A stretch of DNA of 64,000 nt from the NCBI RefSeq assembly GCF_000971335.1, contig NZ_JZJL01000004.1:1-64000 (forward strand), in the 5' to 3' direction. The DNA is from Chromobacterium vaccinii. Its GTDB lineage: Bacteria > Pseudomonadota > Gammaproteobacteria > Burkholderiales > Chromobacteriaceae. The position numbers and the translations under genes were made by a program. The notes below the pieces were generated by a model. The model saw only the letters and a list, made by a program, of their open reading frames with translations. It had not been told where the DNA came from and did no database searches. The first letter of the stretch is position 1. The number at the start of each line of letters is the position of its first letter. Shown piece by piece: positions 39,787 through 49,025 of the stretch.

Positions 39787-41028
39787 GTGTCCAAACGCAG
39801 AGTAGTAGTCACCGGTCTGGGCCATGTGTCCCCGGTCGGCAACGATGTCGCCACCGGCTGGGCCAACCTGTTGGCCGGCAAGAGCGGCATAGCCAAGATC
39901 ACCCGATTCGACGCCAGCGACATGGCTTGCCAGATCGCGGGCGAGGTCAAGGACTTCAATATCGGCGATTACATTTCGCCGAAGGAAGCGCGCCGCAACG
40001 ACCTGTTCATCCACTACGGCATCGCCGCGGCCCTGCAGGCCGTCGCGGACGCCGGGCTGGATGAGGTCCCGGATCTGGACAAGACCCGCGTCGGCGTCAA
40101 CATCGGTTCTGGCATCGGCGGCCTGCCGCTGATCGAGGATACCGGCGTGGCGCTGATGGAGGGCGGTCCGCGCAAGATCGGCCCGTTCTTCATTCCGGGC
40201 TCGCTGATCAACCTGATCGCCGGCCAGGTCTCCATCCTGAAGGGCTATCAGGGACCCAGCTACGGCATCGTGTCCGCCTGCACCACCGGCGCGCACTGCA
40301 TCGGCGATGCTGCTCGCCTGATTCAGTACGGCGACGCCGATGTCATGGTGGCGGGCGGTTCCGAGGGCGCGGTTTCGCGCCTGGGCATCGGCGGCTTCGC
40401 CGCGATGAAGGCGATGTCCACCCGCAACGACGACCCCGAGGCCGCGTCCCGCCCATGGGACAAGGGCCGCGACGGTTTCGTGATGGGCGAAGGCGCCGGC
40501 GTGCTGGTGCTGGAGGATTATGACCACGCGGTGAAGCGCGGCGCCAAGATCTATGCAGAGCTGATCGGCTTCGGCATGAGTTCGGACGCGCACCACATCA
40601 CCGCGCCAAGTTCCGAGGGCCCGGCCCGCGGCGTGACCAACGCGCTGCGCGACGCCGGCATCAACGCCGACGCGGTGCAGTACGTGAACGCTCATGGCAC
40701 GTCCACTCCGTTGGGCGACGCCAACGAAACGACTGCCATCAAGATGGCGTTTGGCGATCACGCCAAGAAACTCGTGGTCAATTCCACCAAGTCGATGACC
40801 GGCCACTTGCTGGGCGGCGCCGGCGGCGTGGAGGCGATTTACACCATCCTGGCGATCCACAACCAGGTGTCCCCGCCGACCATCAATCTGGTCGAGCAGG
40901 ATCTGGAAGCCGGTTGCGATCTGGATTACGCGGCCAACACCGCGCGCGACATGAAGATCGAGGTGGGCATTTCCAACTCCTTCGGCTTCGGCGGCACCAA
41001 CGGCACCCTGGTGTTCAAACGGGTCTGA
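39787..41028 (+). CDS. fabF: 3-oxoacyl-ACP synthase II
   Basis: A 413 aa elongating condensing enzyme. Catalytic Cys165 (VSACTTGAH) and the two histidines in [11 protein letters not shown] and [12 protein letters not shown] are present. The start is GTG ([11 protein letters not shown]), with GGAGA six bases upstream; the frame extends further but lacks a site. It is the last fab gene and is followed by a terminator. Confidence 0.97.
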   Translation: MSKRRVVVTGLGHVSPVGNDVATGWANLLAGKSGIAKITRFDASDMACQIAGEVKDFNIGDYISPKEARRNDLFIHYGIAAALQAVADAGLDEVPDLDKTRVGVNIGSGIGGLPLIEDTGVALMEGGPRKIGPFFIPGSLINLIAGQVSILKGYQGPSYGIVSACTTGAHCIGDAARLIQYGDADVMVAGGSEGAVSRLGIGGFAAMKAMSTRNDDPEAASRPWDKGRDGFVMGEGAGVLVLEDYDHAVKRGAKIYAELIGFGMSSDAHHITAPSSEGPARGVTNALRDAGINADAVQYVNAHGTSTPLGDANETTAIKMAFGDHAKKLVVNSTKSMTGHLLGGAGGVEAIYTILAIHNQVSPPTINLVEQDLEAGCDLDYAANTARDMKIEVGISNSFGFGGTNGTLVFKRV

Positions 41029-41055
41029 TCGTCGCCGCGGGCGATTGACAGAGCG

Positions 41056-41092
41056 AACCGCTGCGTTACACTCGCAGCGGTTTTTCTTTTTT
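41056..41092 (+). terminator. Intrinsic terminator after fabF
   Basis: Stem CCGCTGCG/CGCAGCGG with a seven-base loop, followed by TTTTTCTTTTTT. Confidence 0.9.
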
Positions 41093-41159
41093 CGCCGCCG
41101 CTCAAGGCGGGCGGCGGTGTTGCAAATCAGTGCCGGGCCTTGCCGGCCCAGGACCGTAG

Positions 41160-42452
41160 ATGTTCACTCAGAAACTCGACTTCATTCCCGATCTGTTGGC
41201 GCTGCATGCCGCCGATCGCGAACACTTTCCCTATCTGATGCAATCGTCCGGCGACAGCGGCTGGGATCTGCTGCTGATGCAGGGCGAGCGGCGCGTGTTC
41301 ATGGCGGGCGAGGGGCAGGCTTTTCTCGACGAGGTGCGCGCATTCAGGCCGCAGGCGGTGGCCAATCCGCACGGCCTGCCTTTCGTCGGCGGCTGGTTCG
41401 TCTACCTCGCTTACGATCTGTTGTCGGAGTTCGAGCCGCATGTGCCCGCCGCTTTGCCGGACAGCTTTCCGCTGGCGGTGTGGGCGCGCGCGCCGGCCGC
41501 GGTGCTGGTGGACCGCGCCAAGAGCGAAGCCTGGCTGGTCGGCGAGACCGCCGACGACTGGCACGCGCTGGAACGGCTGGTGGCGGCGAAGCCCGCTTTC
41601 GCGCCCAAGCCGGTGGCGCTGGCCGGCCTGGAGGAGGATCCGCCCGAGTGGTACACCGACGCGGTGGCACGCCTCAAGCGCTACATCTACGAGGGCGACG
41701 TGTTTCAGGTGAACATCTCGCGCGGCTGGCGGGCCGAGCTGGCCGAGGGCATCGCCGCGCCCGATCTGTTCGCCGCGCTGCGCCGGGCCAACCCGGCGCC
41801 GTTCTCGGCGCTGGCGGACTTCGGCGACGCGCAGATCGTCAGCTCGTCGCCGGAGCGCTTGGTGAGGGTGAAGGACGGCTGGGCTGAGACCCGGCCGATC
41901 GCCGGCACCCATCCGCGTTCGACCGATCCGGCTGAGGACGCAGAGCTGAAGAAGCGGCTGATCACCAGCATCAAGGAGCGCGCCGAGCACGTGATGCTGA
42001 TCGATCTGGAGCGCAACGATCTGGGCCGCATCAGCCGGCCGGGCACGGTTGAAGTCAACGAGTTGATGGCGGTGGCCAGCTATGCCTACGTCCACCACAT
42101 CGAATCCAATGTCCGCGGCAAGCTGCGCGACGACGTCGCGCCGGCGGACGTGCTGCGCGCGCTGTTCCCCGGCGGCACCATCACCGGCTGTCCCAAGGTG
42201 CGTACCATGCAGATCATCCGCGAGCTGGAAAACAGCGCGCGCCGCGCCTATACCGGCAGCCTGGGCTATCTGAACCGCGACGGCACCATGGACTTCAACA
42301 TCCTGATCCGCACCTTCATGCAGGAAGGCGGCAAGCTGCGCTTCCGCGCCGGCGGCGGCATCGTCGCCGACTCCGATCCCGAGCGCGAACTGATGGAAAC
42401 CCGCCACAAGGCGCGCGGCCTGCTGCGCGCGCTGGGCGTGGAGCAGGCCTGA
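41160..42452 (+). CDS. pabB: Aminodeoxychorismate synthase component I (PabB-like)
   Basis: A 430 aa chorismate-utilising enzyme. The C-terminal domain shows IYEGDVFQVNISR, LIDLERNDLGRIS, FPGGTITGCPK and GGGIVADSDPERE. The active-site motif is RPIAGTHPR with Ala248, where E. coli PabB has PIKGT and its covalent lysine; PIAGT is typical of anthranilate synthase. The adjacent pabC, overlapping by one base, argues for p-aminobenzoate synthesis, so I keep PabB. Anthranilate synthase is the alternative. The glutaminase subunit (PabA/TrpG) is not in the window. Confidence 0.85.
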   Translation: MFTQKLDFIPDLLALHAADREHFPYLMQSSGDSGWDLLLMQGERRVFMAGEGQAFLDEVRAFRPQAVANPHGLPFVGGWFVYLAYDLLSEFEPHVPAALPDSFPLAVWARAPAAVLVDRAKSEAWLVGETADDWHALERLVAAKPAFAPKPVALAGLEEDPPEWYTDAVARLKRYIYEGDVFQVNISRGWRAELAEGIAAPDLFAALRRANPAPFSALADFGDAQIVSSSPERLVRVKDGWAETRPIAGTHPRSTDPAEDAELKKRLITSIKERAEHVMLIDLERNDLGRISRPGTVEVNELMAVASYAYVHHIESNVRGKLRDDVAPADVLRALFPGGTITGCPKVRTMQIIRELENSARRAYTGSLGYLNRDGTMDFNILIRTFMQEGGKLRFRAGGGIVADSDPERELMETRHKARGLLRALGVEQA

Positions 42453-43264
42453 TGGCGATGCTGGTCAACGGCCTGCCGGGCGAGGCGGTATCGGCGCTGG
42501 ACCGCGGCTTCAGTTACGGCGACGGCGTGTTCCGCACCATGCAGCTGCGCCGCGGCCGGCCATGGATGTGGCGCTGGCAGTACGCGCGGCTGGCGGACGA
42601 TGCCGCGCGGCTGGCGCTGACGCTGCCGGACGAGCAGCTGTTGCTGGACGAGTTGATGGCGCTGGGCCGCGAACACGCGCTGGCGGTGGGCAAGATCGTG
42701 ATCACCCGCGGCGTCGGCGCGCGCGGCTACGCGATGGCCGGTGCCGGCGCGCCGACACGCATCGTATCGGCGGTGCCGTGGGCCGGTTATCCGGCGGAAT
42801 ACGGCGAGCGGGGCGTCGAGGCGCGCTGGTGCGAGCTGAGGCTGTCGCTGCAGCCGCGCCTGGCCGGCGTCAAGCACCTGAACCGGCTGGAGAGCGTGCT
42901 GGCGCGGTCCGAATGGAGCGACCCGGCGATACAGGAAGGCCTGCTGCTGGACCAGGATGGCTGGCTGGCCGAGGGGACGATGAGCAATGTCTACCTGCTG
43001 CGGGAAGGGGAGATCCAGACTCCTTTGTTGGATCGCTGCGGCGTTAACGGCGCGGTGCGGGATTGGTTGACGGTCAATGTTTCAAATTTCGGACTTAAAT
43101 TTTCAGAAAAGCGACTTTGCTCCGCCGATTTGATTGACGCTGACGCGGTGTTTCTCTCCAATAGCCTGATAGGCATCTGGCCGCTGGCCCACCTGGGCGA
43201 GCGTGTGTGGATGCCTTCACCTTTGCTGCAGGCATTGCGGCAAGCCTTACTACAACAAGCCTGA
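42452..43264 (+). CDS. pabC: Aminodeoxychorismate lyase
   Basis: A 270 aa fold-type IV PLP enzyme that converts aminodeoxychorismate to p-aminobenzoate and pyruvate for folate synthesis. The PLP-lysine is Lys141 in GVKHLNRLE, with DRGFSYGDGVFRTM at the start and EGTMSNVYLL later. The ATG overlaps the pabB stop (TGATG), so translation is coupled. Confidence 0.94.
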   Translation: MAMLVNGLPGEAVSALDRGFSYGDGVFRTMQLRRGRPWMWRWQYARLADDAARLALTLPDEQLLLDELMALGREHALAVGKIVITRGVGARGYAMAGAGAPTRIVSAVPWAGYPAEYGERGVEARWCELRLSLQPRLAGVKHLNRLESVLARSEWSDPAIQEGLLLDQDGWLAEGTMSNVYLLREGEIQTPLLDRCGVNGAVRDWLTVNVSNFGLKFSEKRLCSADLIDADAVFLSNSLIGIWPLAHLGERVWMPSPLLQALRQALLQQA

Positions 43265-43418
43265 TGCATGGCGCCGGGGAACGTCGGCGCGATGTTCCGC
43301 TTGCCGCGCCGGCCGGCCCCTCTCTTCTTCCGAATCGATCCGATCGCGCCGGAGCGGACGGGTTTTGTCCGGCGTCGCGCCAGGCGCGGCGGGCTGGATA
43401 ACCCGGAAGAGGTTGCCT

Positions 43419-44600
43419 GTGAAATTGATTCTCAAACTGCTGGCCGGCATGGCGGTCGGCCTGCTGCTGGGCCTGTACGCGCCCGGACCGCTGCTGACGC
43501 TGATGCTGACTTTCAAAGGACTGTTCAGCCAGTTCATCGGCTTCATGATCCCGCTGATCATCGTGTTCTACATCATGAGCGGCATCGCCGCGCTGGAGAC
43601 CGGTTCCGGCCGCATGCTGGGCTGGACCGTGGGCCTGGCTTACGCGTCCACCATTCTGTCCGGCGTGCTGGCTTTCGCCGCGGCATCCACGTTTCTGCCG
43701 CAATGGCTGGGCGAGGCCGCCGCCGTTCCGGCCGCCGCCGACAAGCTGGCGCCGCTGTTCAAGCTGGAGATCAAGCCGCTGTTCGACGTGATGACGGCGC
43801 TGATGCTGGCCTTCGTTTTCGGCCTGGGCATCGCCGCCACCGGTGCGGCGCGTCTGCGCGAGATCGCCGATCAGGGCAAGGATATCGTCGAGATGGTGCT
43901 GGCGCGCGTGCTGGTGCCGCTGCTGCCGGCCTACATCGCCTGCGAATTCGCGGACATGGCCGCCGCCGGCACCGCCTTCGCCACGCTGAAAACCTTTGGC
44001 GTGGTGTTGCTGATGGCCATCGCCCTGCATTGGCTGTGGCTAGCCGTGCTGTACGGCGCCAGCGGCACGCTGCTGGGCCGCAATCCGCTGTCGCTGCTGC
44101 GCGCGATGCTGCCGGCCTATTTCACCGCGCTGGGCACCATGTCGTCCGCCGCCACCATCCCGGTGGCGCTGCGTTCGGCCGGCAATATGAAGGTGTCGCC
44201 GCCGGTGGTGAATTTCGTGATGCCGCTGTGCGCCACCATTCACCTGTGCGGCTCCACCATCACGCTGGTGAGCTGCGCCACCGCGGTGATGTTGATGACC
44301 CATGGCCTGGAAGTGCCGGGCTGGGACGTGATGCTGCCCTTCATCCTGCTGCTGGGCGTGACCATGGTGGCCGCCCCGGGCGCGCCGGGCGGCGGCGTGA
44401 TGTCGGCGCTGGGCATCCTGTCCAGCGTATTGGGTTTCCCCGAAGCCAGCCTGGCGCTGATGATCGCGCTCTATCTGGCGCAGGACAGTTTCGGCACCGC
44501 CTGCAATGTGGCCGGCGACGGGGTGGTCGCGCTGTGGGTGGACCGCCTGGTGGGCCGCGTTCCGCAGCCGGCCGGCGAAGCTGCCGTCCAGCGCGGCTGA
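43419..44600 (+). CDS. Dicarboxylate/amino acid:cation symporter (DAACS family)
   Basis: About 393 aa with some eight membrane helices and two re-entrant loops. Family features are the Ser-rich loop FTALGTMSSAATIPVAL, the NFVMPLCATIHLCGST segment matching the NMDGT region of GltP-type carriers, and APGAPGGGVM. It probably imports glutamate, aspartate, serine/threonine or C4-dicarboxylates with a cation. I favour the GTG start (KLILKLLAG) because GGAAGAGG lies six bases upstream; a longer frame overlaps pabC. Confidence 0.87.
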   Translation: MKLILKLLAGMAVGLLLGLYAPGPLLTLMLTFKGLFSQFIGFMIPLIIVFYIMSGIAALETGSGRMLGWTVGLAYASTILSGVLAFAAASTFLPQWLGEAAAVPAAADKLAPLFKLEIKPLFDVMTALMLAFVFGLGIAATGAARLREIADQGKDIVEMVLARVLVPLLPAYIACEFADMAAAGTAFATLKTFGVVLLMAIALHWLWLAVLYGASGTLLGRNPLSLLRAMLPAYFTALGTMSSAATIPVALRSAGNMKVSPPVVNFVMPLCATIHLCGSTITLVSCATAVMLMTHGLEVPGWDVMLPFILLLGVTMVAAPGAPGGGVMSALGILSSVLGFPEASLALMIALYLAQDSFGTACNVAGDGVVALWVDRLVGRVPQPAGEAAVQRG

Positions 44601-44728
44601 CGGTGATTTGCTAAGCAGAACAAGTGATTTGGGGGAATGGGCGGCGCTGGTTATAGTGTTCGCCTGACCGTTTGGCTGCCGCCTTAGCGCGGGGGTTTCG
44701 GTTTCTCTCGTTAATCGTGTTTGTTTTG

Positions 44729-44752
44729 GCCGGGCCGCGCGCCCGGCTTTTT
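44729..44752 (+). terminator. Intrinsic terminator after the symporter gene
   Basis: Stem GCCGGGC/GCCCGGC, loop CGCGC, followed by five T residues. Confidence 0.85.
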
Positions 44753-44772
44753 CTTGCCCGTCCGTTTTGCGG

Positions 44773-45033
44773 CTACAGCGGCTGAAACCATTCCTCGCTG
44801 GCCGGCAGCGACAGACCGTGGCGCAGGCGGGCCGCCTGCCAGGCCGAGCGGAATACGTCGCGGTCGGCGATGCCGGGGTAGACCTCCATCCAGGTGTCGG
44901 CGTCGTCGCAGCGGCGCAGCAGCTCGCCAGCCCAGCCGGCGGCGGCCAGCTCCATCTGCAGCGCGCGGAATCTGTTCAGCACGGTTTCAGGCTCGGCAGG
45001 CGCCTTGAAGTAACAATACAGCGTCGCGGTCAT
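44773..45033 (-). CDS. DUF4936-family small protein
   Basis: An 86 aa protein of the betaproteobacterial DUF4936 family (TATLYCYFKA...EEWFQPL). The pattern resembles small ferredoxin-like alpha/beta dimers. Function is unknown. The ATG with GGAG upstream is preferred; another in-frame ATG lies seven codons earlier. It diverges from tyrA across about 80 bp and converges on the symporter terminator. Confidence 0.75.
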   Translation of the reverse strand: MTATLYCYFKAPAEPETVLNRFRALQMELAAAGWAGELLRRCDDADTWMEVYPGIADRDVFRSAWQAARLRHGLSLPASEEWFQPL

Positions 45034-45114
45034 CCAAATCTCCAGACTGGCCATGGCGGCAAAATTGTTTATGATAGACCTTCTCGCCGCGCAAGTGGCG
45101 GCAGGACAAGGGGG

Positions 45115-46005
45115 ATGCAGGTGCAGCAGCAGATAGACACCCTGGTGGTGGCGGGCGTCGGCCTGATCGGCGGCTCGTTCGCGCTGGCGCTCAAGCGCGC
45201 CGGCAGGGTGAAGACCGTGATCGGCGTCGGGCGCACGCTGGCCAATCTGGAAAAAGCGCTGACGTTGGGCGTGGCGGACGAGATCAGCCAGGACATCGGC
45301 GCCGTCGCCCATCGCGCCGACATGGTGCTGCTGGCCTCGCCGGTGGGCCAGATGGGCGCGTTGATGGCGGCGCTGGCCCCGGAGCTGCGTCCAGGGACGG
45401 TGGTTACAGACGGCGGCAGCACCAAGAGCGACGTGGCGGCGCTGTATCGCCAGCACCTGCCCGACCATCTGCCATGGTGCGTTCCGGCTCACCCGATCGC
45501 CGGCTCCGACATGTCGGGCGCGGTGGCCGCCCAATACGGTCTGTACGAAAACCGCCGCGTGGTGCTGACGCCGCTGGCGGAAACCGCGCCCGAGGCGGCG
45601 GAGACGGTGGCGGAGCTGTGGCGCGCCTGCGGCGCGGAAATCCACTGCATGGACGCCGCCGAGCACGACGCGGTGTTCGCCAGCGTCAGCCACCTGCCGC
45701 ATCTGCTGGCTTTCTCCTATGTGGACCGGGTGGCGGCCAAGGCCAATGCCGAGCGCTGCTTCGATTTCGCAGCCACCGGCTTCCGCGATTTCACCCGCAT
45801 CGCCGGCAGCCACCCCGAGATGTGGACCGATATCAGCCTGGCCAACCGCGACGCGCTGCTGGCCGAGCTGGCTGACTACCGCGCAGGACTGGATCGCCTG
45901 GCCTCTTTGCTGGAAGCCGGCGACGCGGATGGCCTGAACCGGCTGTTCGGCGAGGCGCGCGCCGCGCGCACGCGCTGGCATCAGCAATTCTTGAGGAAGG
46001 GCTAG
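45115..46005 (+). CDS. tyrA: Prephenate dehydrogenase
   Basis: A 296 aa NAD-dependent dehydrogenase for tyrosine synthesis, oxidising prephenate to 4-hydroxyphenylpyruvate. It has VAGVGLIGGSFALALK, VTDGGSTKSDV, PAHPIAGSDMSGA (with the catalytic His) and HLPHLLAFSYVD. It lacks the chorismate mutase domain and ACT domain of the enteric enzyme. The start is ATG, or the GTG two codons later, which has better spacing from AAGGGGG. The SDR gene follows after 2 nt. Confidence 0.93.
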   Translation: MQVQQQIDTLVVAGVGLIGGSFALALKRAGRVKTVIGVGRTLANLEKALTLGVADEISQDIGAVAHRADMVLLASPVGQMGALMAALAPELRPGTVVTDGGSTKSDVAALYRQHLPDHLPWCVPAHPIAGSDMSGAVAAQYGLYENRRVVLTPLAETAPEAAETVAELWRACGAEIHCMDAAEHDAVFASVSHLPHLLAFSYVDRVAAKANAERCFDFAATGFRDFTRIAGSHPEMWTDISLANRDALLAELADYRAGLDRLASLLEAGDADGLNRLFGEARAARTRWHQQFLRKG

Positions 46006-46007
46006 CG

Positions 46008-46748
46008 ATGGACGGCAAGGTGGCATTGGTGACCGGCGGCACGCGCGGCATAGGCGCCGCCGCCACGCGCTTGCTGGCCGCCGCCGGTTGGCGGGTGGCC
46101 GCCAATTACCGTTCGGACGAGGCCAGCGCCGCCGCGCTGAAGGCCGAGCTGGGCGAGGCGGTGCAGCTGTTCCGCGCCGACGCGTCCGATGAGGAGGCCA
46201 TCGTCAGGCTGTTCGATGACGCGATGTGCCATTACGGGCGGCTGGATGGACTGGTCAACAACGCCGGCGTCACCGCGCCGATGTGCCGGCTGGAGGACTA
46301 CAGCGCCGAGCGGGTGGAGCGGGTGTTGCGCGTCAATGTGCTGGGGCCGCTGCTGTGCTGCCGCGAGGCTGTGCGGCGCATGTCCACCCGCCGCGGCGGC
46401 GACGGCGGCGCCATCGTCAACGTGTCATCGGCCGCGTCGCGGCTGGGCTCCGCCGGCGAATACATCGATTACGCCGCCAGCAAGGGCGCGATCGACACGC
46501 TGACCCTGGGTCTGGCGCGCGAGGTGGCGGAAGAAGGCATCCGCGTCAACGCGGTGCGCCCCGGCCTGATCGCAACCGATATCCACGCCGCCAGCGGCGA
46601 GGCGGGCAGGGTGGCCAGGCTGGCGCCGACTGTGCCGCTGCGGCGCGGCGGCCAGCCGGAAGAGGTGGCGGAGGCCATTGTCTGGCTGCTGTCCGACGCC
46701 GCCTCGTTCTGCACCGGCAGTCTGCTGGACGTGTCGGGCGGCCGTTAG
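46008..46748 (+). CDS. Short-chain dehydrogenase/reductase
   Basis: A 246 aa classical SDR with cofactor motif TGGTRGIGAAAT, NNAG, and catalytic Ser (NVSSAASR), Tyr and Lys (YIDYAASKGAID). The VRPGLIATDIHA region is typical. An Arg after the second strand (NYRSDE) suggests NADP. The substrate is unknown. It lies 2 nt after tyrA, so it is in that transcript, and overlaps the end of the LysR gene by four bases. Confidence 0.9.
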   Translation: MDGKVALVTGGTRGIGAAATRLLAAAGWRVAANYRSDEASAAALKAELGEAVQLFRADASDEEAIVRLFDDAMCHYGRLDGLVNNAGVTAPMCRLEDYSAERVERVLRVNVLGPLLCCREAVRRMSTRRGGDGGAIVNVSSAASRLGSAGEYIDYAASKGAIDTLTLGLAREVAEEGIRVNAVRPGLIATDIHAASGEAGRVARLAPTVPLRRGGQPEEVAEAIVWLLSDAASFCTGSLLDVSGGR

Positions 46749-47629
46749 TCTCCCCGCACCCCGGCCAGGAAATTGGCCACCAGCGGCGAGTTCTCGTCGC
46801 GGCGGACGGCGATGCCCATCGATAGATAGGCGCCGTCATCGGATAGCGGCACGTAGCGCACCGCCGGTATCTGCACGCATTCCAGCGGCGAGGGCAGGAT
46901 GGCGATGCCGACGCCGGCCGCGACCAGGCCGATCTGGGTGATCGCCTCGCCCGCCTCCTGCACCATTCTCAATTCCAGTCCGTTTTGCAGCGCCAGCTGG
47001 CGCACCACATCGCTGAGGCCGGAGCCGGATTCGCGCGGATAGCCGATCAGCGGTTCGCCGGCCAGCCGGCTCAGCGCCAGCGTTTTTTCCGCGGCCAGAG
47101 GATGGGCGCTGGGCACCACCGCCAGCAGCCGGTCGCGGTGCAGCTCCTCCACCCGGATCAAGGGGCTGGGCGTCGGACCGTTGAAGCGGACGAAGCCCAG
47201 GTCCAGCTGGCGGCGCTCCAGCGCGTCGAATTGGCCGGCGGTGAACATTTCGCTCAGCGTCAGCCTGACCGCGGGATAGTCGCGCCGGTAATGCTGCAGG
47301 CTGTGGTGTAGAATGGGCGTCAGCGGCAGCGAGGAGGTGAAGCCGATGCGCAGCTCGCCGGTTTCGCCGTCGGCGGTGCGGCGCACGGCGGCGGCGGCGG
47401 CCGCGCTGTCTGCCAAGATCTGTCTTGCGCGCGGCAGCAGTTGCAGCCCGGCGGCGGTGAGCTCCACCTTGCGCTGGTGGCGGCGGAACAGCGGCGCGCC
47501 CAGCTCGGCCTCCAGCGACTGGATCTGCTGGCTCAGCGGCGGCTGGCCGATGTGCAGCCGCTCGGCGGCGCGGGTGAAATGCAGCTCTTCGGCCACGGCG
47601 ATGAAGTAGCGAAGATGGCGCAGTTCCAT
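46745..47629 (-). CDS. LysR-family transcriptional regulator (YnfL-like)
   Basis: A 294 aa regulator. The N-terminal winged helix (MELRHLRYFIAVAEELHFTRAAERLHIGQPPLSQQI) is near-consensus, and the effector domain follows from about residue 90. It diverges from an MFS exporter gene, the same arrangement as E. coli ynfL-ynfM, and probably controls that gene from the 100-bp AT-rich gap between them. Confidence 0.92.
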   Translation of the reverse strand: MELRHLRYFIAVAEELHFTRAAERLHIGQPPLSQQIQSLEAELGAPLFRRHQRKVELTAAGLQLLPRARQILADSAAAAAAVRRTADGETGELRIGFTSSLPLTPILHHSLQHYRRDYPAVRLTLSEMFTAGQFDALERRQLDLGFVRFNGPTPSPLIRVEELHRDRLLAVVPSAHPLAAEKTLALSRLAGEPLIGYPRESGSGLSDVVRQLALQNGLELRMVQEAGEAITQIGLVAAGVGIAILPSPLECVQIPAVRYVPLSDDGAYLSMGIAVRRDENSPLVANFLAGVRGD

Positions 47630-47729
47630 ATTGATATTTTAAAAGTATTAATCATGGTTGAAATATATATTGGACTGTCGTTTTACCCAAGCCTAAGCTG
47701 ACGGTGTCGTTGAAGAAGAGATTGATGCC
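47630..47729. promoter_or_regulatory. Divergent control region for the LysR/MFS pair
   Basis: 100 bp, AT-rich on the LysR side (TATTAATC and neighbours). T-N11-A LysR motifs can be fitted in several ways, and no single site stands out. Confidence 0.4.
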
Positions 47730-48977
47730 GTGTCCGCCCCCTCCGTTGCGCTGCAAGACAGCCAGACCGTTTCTGAGCCCGCCGCCGCCAAGCTCCATGC
47801 CGGGACCCCAGCCTTCCGCTCCACCGCGCGGGCGATGTTCGTCGGCGGTTTCTGCACTTTCGCCATGGTTTACGGCGCCCAGCCCTTGATGCCGCTGTTC
47901 GCCCATGATTTCTCGCTGACGCCGGCCGCGGCCAGCGGCGTGGTGTCGATGTCCACCGGCGGCCTGGCGCTGGCGCTGATTCCGGCCAGCCTGCTGGCCG
48001 ACCGCTTCGGCCGCCGGGCGTTGATGAACCTGGCGCTGGCGCTGGGCGCGGTCTTGATGCTGATGTCGGCCTTCGTTGCCGACTTCGGCGTTTTTCTGCA
48101 ATTGCGGGCGGTATTCGGCCTGGTGATGGCCGGCTTGCCGGCGGTGGCGATGGCCTATTTGAGCGAGGAGGTGGATGCCAAGTCGCTCGGCCACTCGATG
48201 GGGCTGTACATCGCCGGCAACGCGCTGGGCGGAATGTGCGGCCGGCTGCTGGCCTCGCTGCTGGCCGACCACGTAGGCTGGCGCGGCGCGGTGCTGGCGC
48301 TGGCCGCGATCGGCTGCGTCGGCGCCTGGCAGTTCTGGCGCTGGCTGCCGGCCTCGCGCCATTTCCAGCCCCGCCGCCATGACTTCGCCCGCATGGCGCG
48401 CGAGCTGCGCGGCATGCTGCGCGACGGCGGACTGCCTTGGCTGTTCCTCACCGCCTTCCTGCTGATGGGCTGTTTCGTCAGCCTGTACAACTACCTGGGC
48501 TTCCGCCTGCTGGCCGCGCCGTTCCATCTGAGCCAGAGCGCGCTGGCGCTGGTGTTCTCGCTGTACGTGGTGGGCATCTGGTCATCCGCCTGGGTGGGGC
48601 GTCTGGCCGATGGCCTGGGCCGGCGCAACGTGTTGTGGATGATGGTGCTGATGATGCTGGCGGGACTGCTGCTGACGCTGGGCGACACCTTGTGGTTGCT
48701 GGTGCCGGGCGTGGCGCTGTTCACTTTCGGCTTCTTCGCCGCCCATTCGGTGGCCAGCAGCTGGGTGGGCTTGCGGGCTCGCGAGGGCCGGGCGCTGGCT
48801 TCGGCGTTGTATTTGACCGCTTACTATCTTGGCTCCAGCGTGTTCGGTTCGATGTCCGGCCTGATGTGGGGGAGTGGCGGCTGGCATGGCGTGGCCACGG
48901 CGCTGGCGCTGGTTTTGCTGGTACAGCTGGGCGTCAGCCTGTGGCTGAGGCGGCTGCAGCCCTTGCCGCAGGCTTGA
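47730..48977 (+). CDS. MFS transporter, YnfM-like
   Basis: A 415 aa major facilitator with about 12 membrane segments. The loop LADRFGRRALM between helices 2 and 3 is the MFS signature, and GRLADGLGRRNVL repeats it in the second half. Similarity is closest to the YnfM/CynX-type exporters; the substrate is unknown. The start is GTG (MSAPSVAL) with GAAGAAGAG upstream. It is probably controlled by the divergent LysR protein. Confidence 0.88.
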   Translation: MSAPSVALQDSQTVSEPAAAKLHAGTPAFRSTARAMFVGGFCTFAMVYGAQPLMPLFAHDFSLTPAAASGVVSMSTGGLALALIPASLLADRFGRRALMNLALALGAVLMLMSAFVADFGVFLQLRAVFGLVMAGLPAVAMAYLSEEVDAKSLGHSMGLYIAGNALGGMCGRLLASLLADHVGWRGAVLALAAIGCVGAWQFWRWLPASRHFQPRRHDFARMARELRGMLRDGGLPWLFLTAFLLMGCFVSLYNYLGFRLLAAPFHLSQSALALVFSLYVVGIWSSAWVGRLADGLGRRNVLWMMVLMMLAGLLLTLGDTLWLLVPGVALFTFGFFAAHSVASSWVGLRAREGRALASALYLTAYYLGSSVFGSMSGLMWGSGGWHGVATALALVLLVQLGVSLWLRRLQPLPQA

Positions 48978-48987
48978 GCGGCCCGTG

Positions 48988-49015
48988 AAAAAGCCCCGCG
49001 TCGCGGGGCTTTTTT
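48988..49015 (+). terminator. Bidirectional terminator between the MFS gene and mnmA
   Basis: Stem AGCCCCGC/GCGGGGCT with a three-base loop, flanked by A and T runs. It serves both converging genes. Confidence 0.85.
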
Positions 49016-49025
49016 ATTGCGGGGC

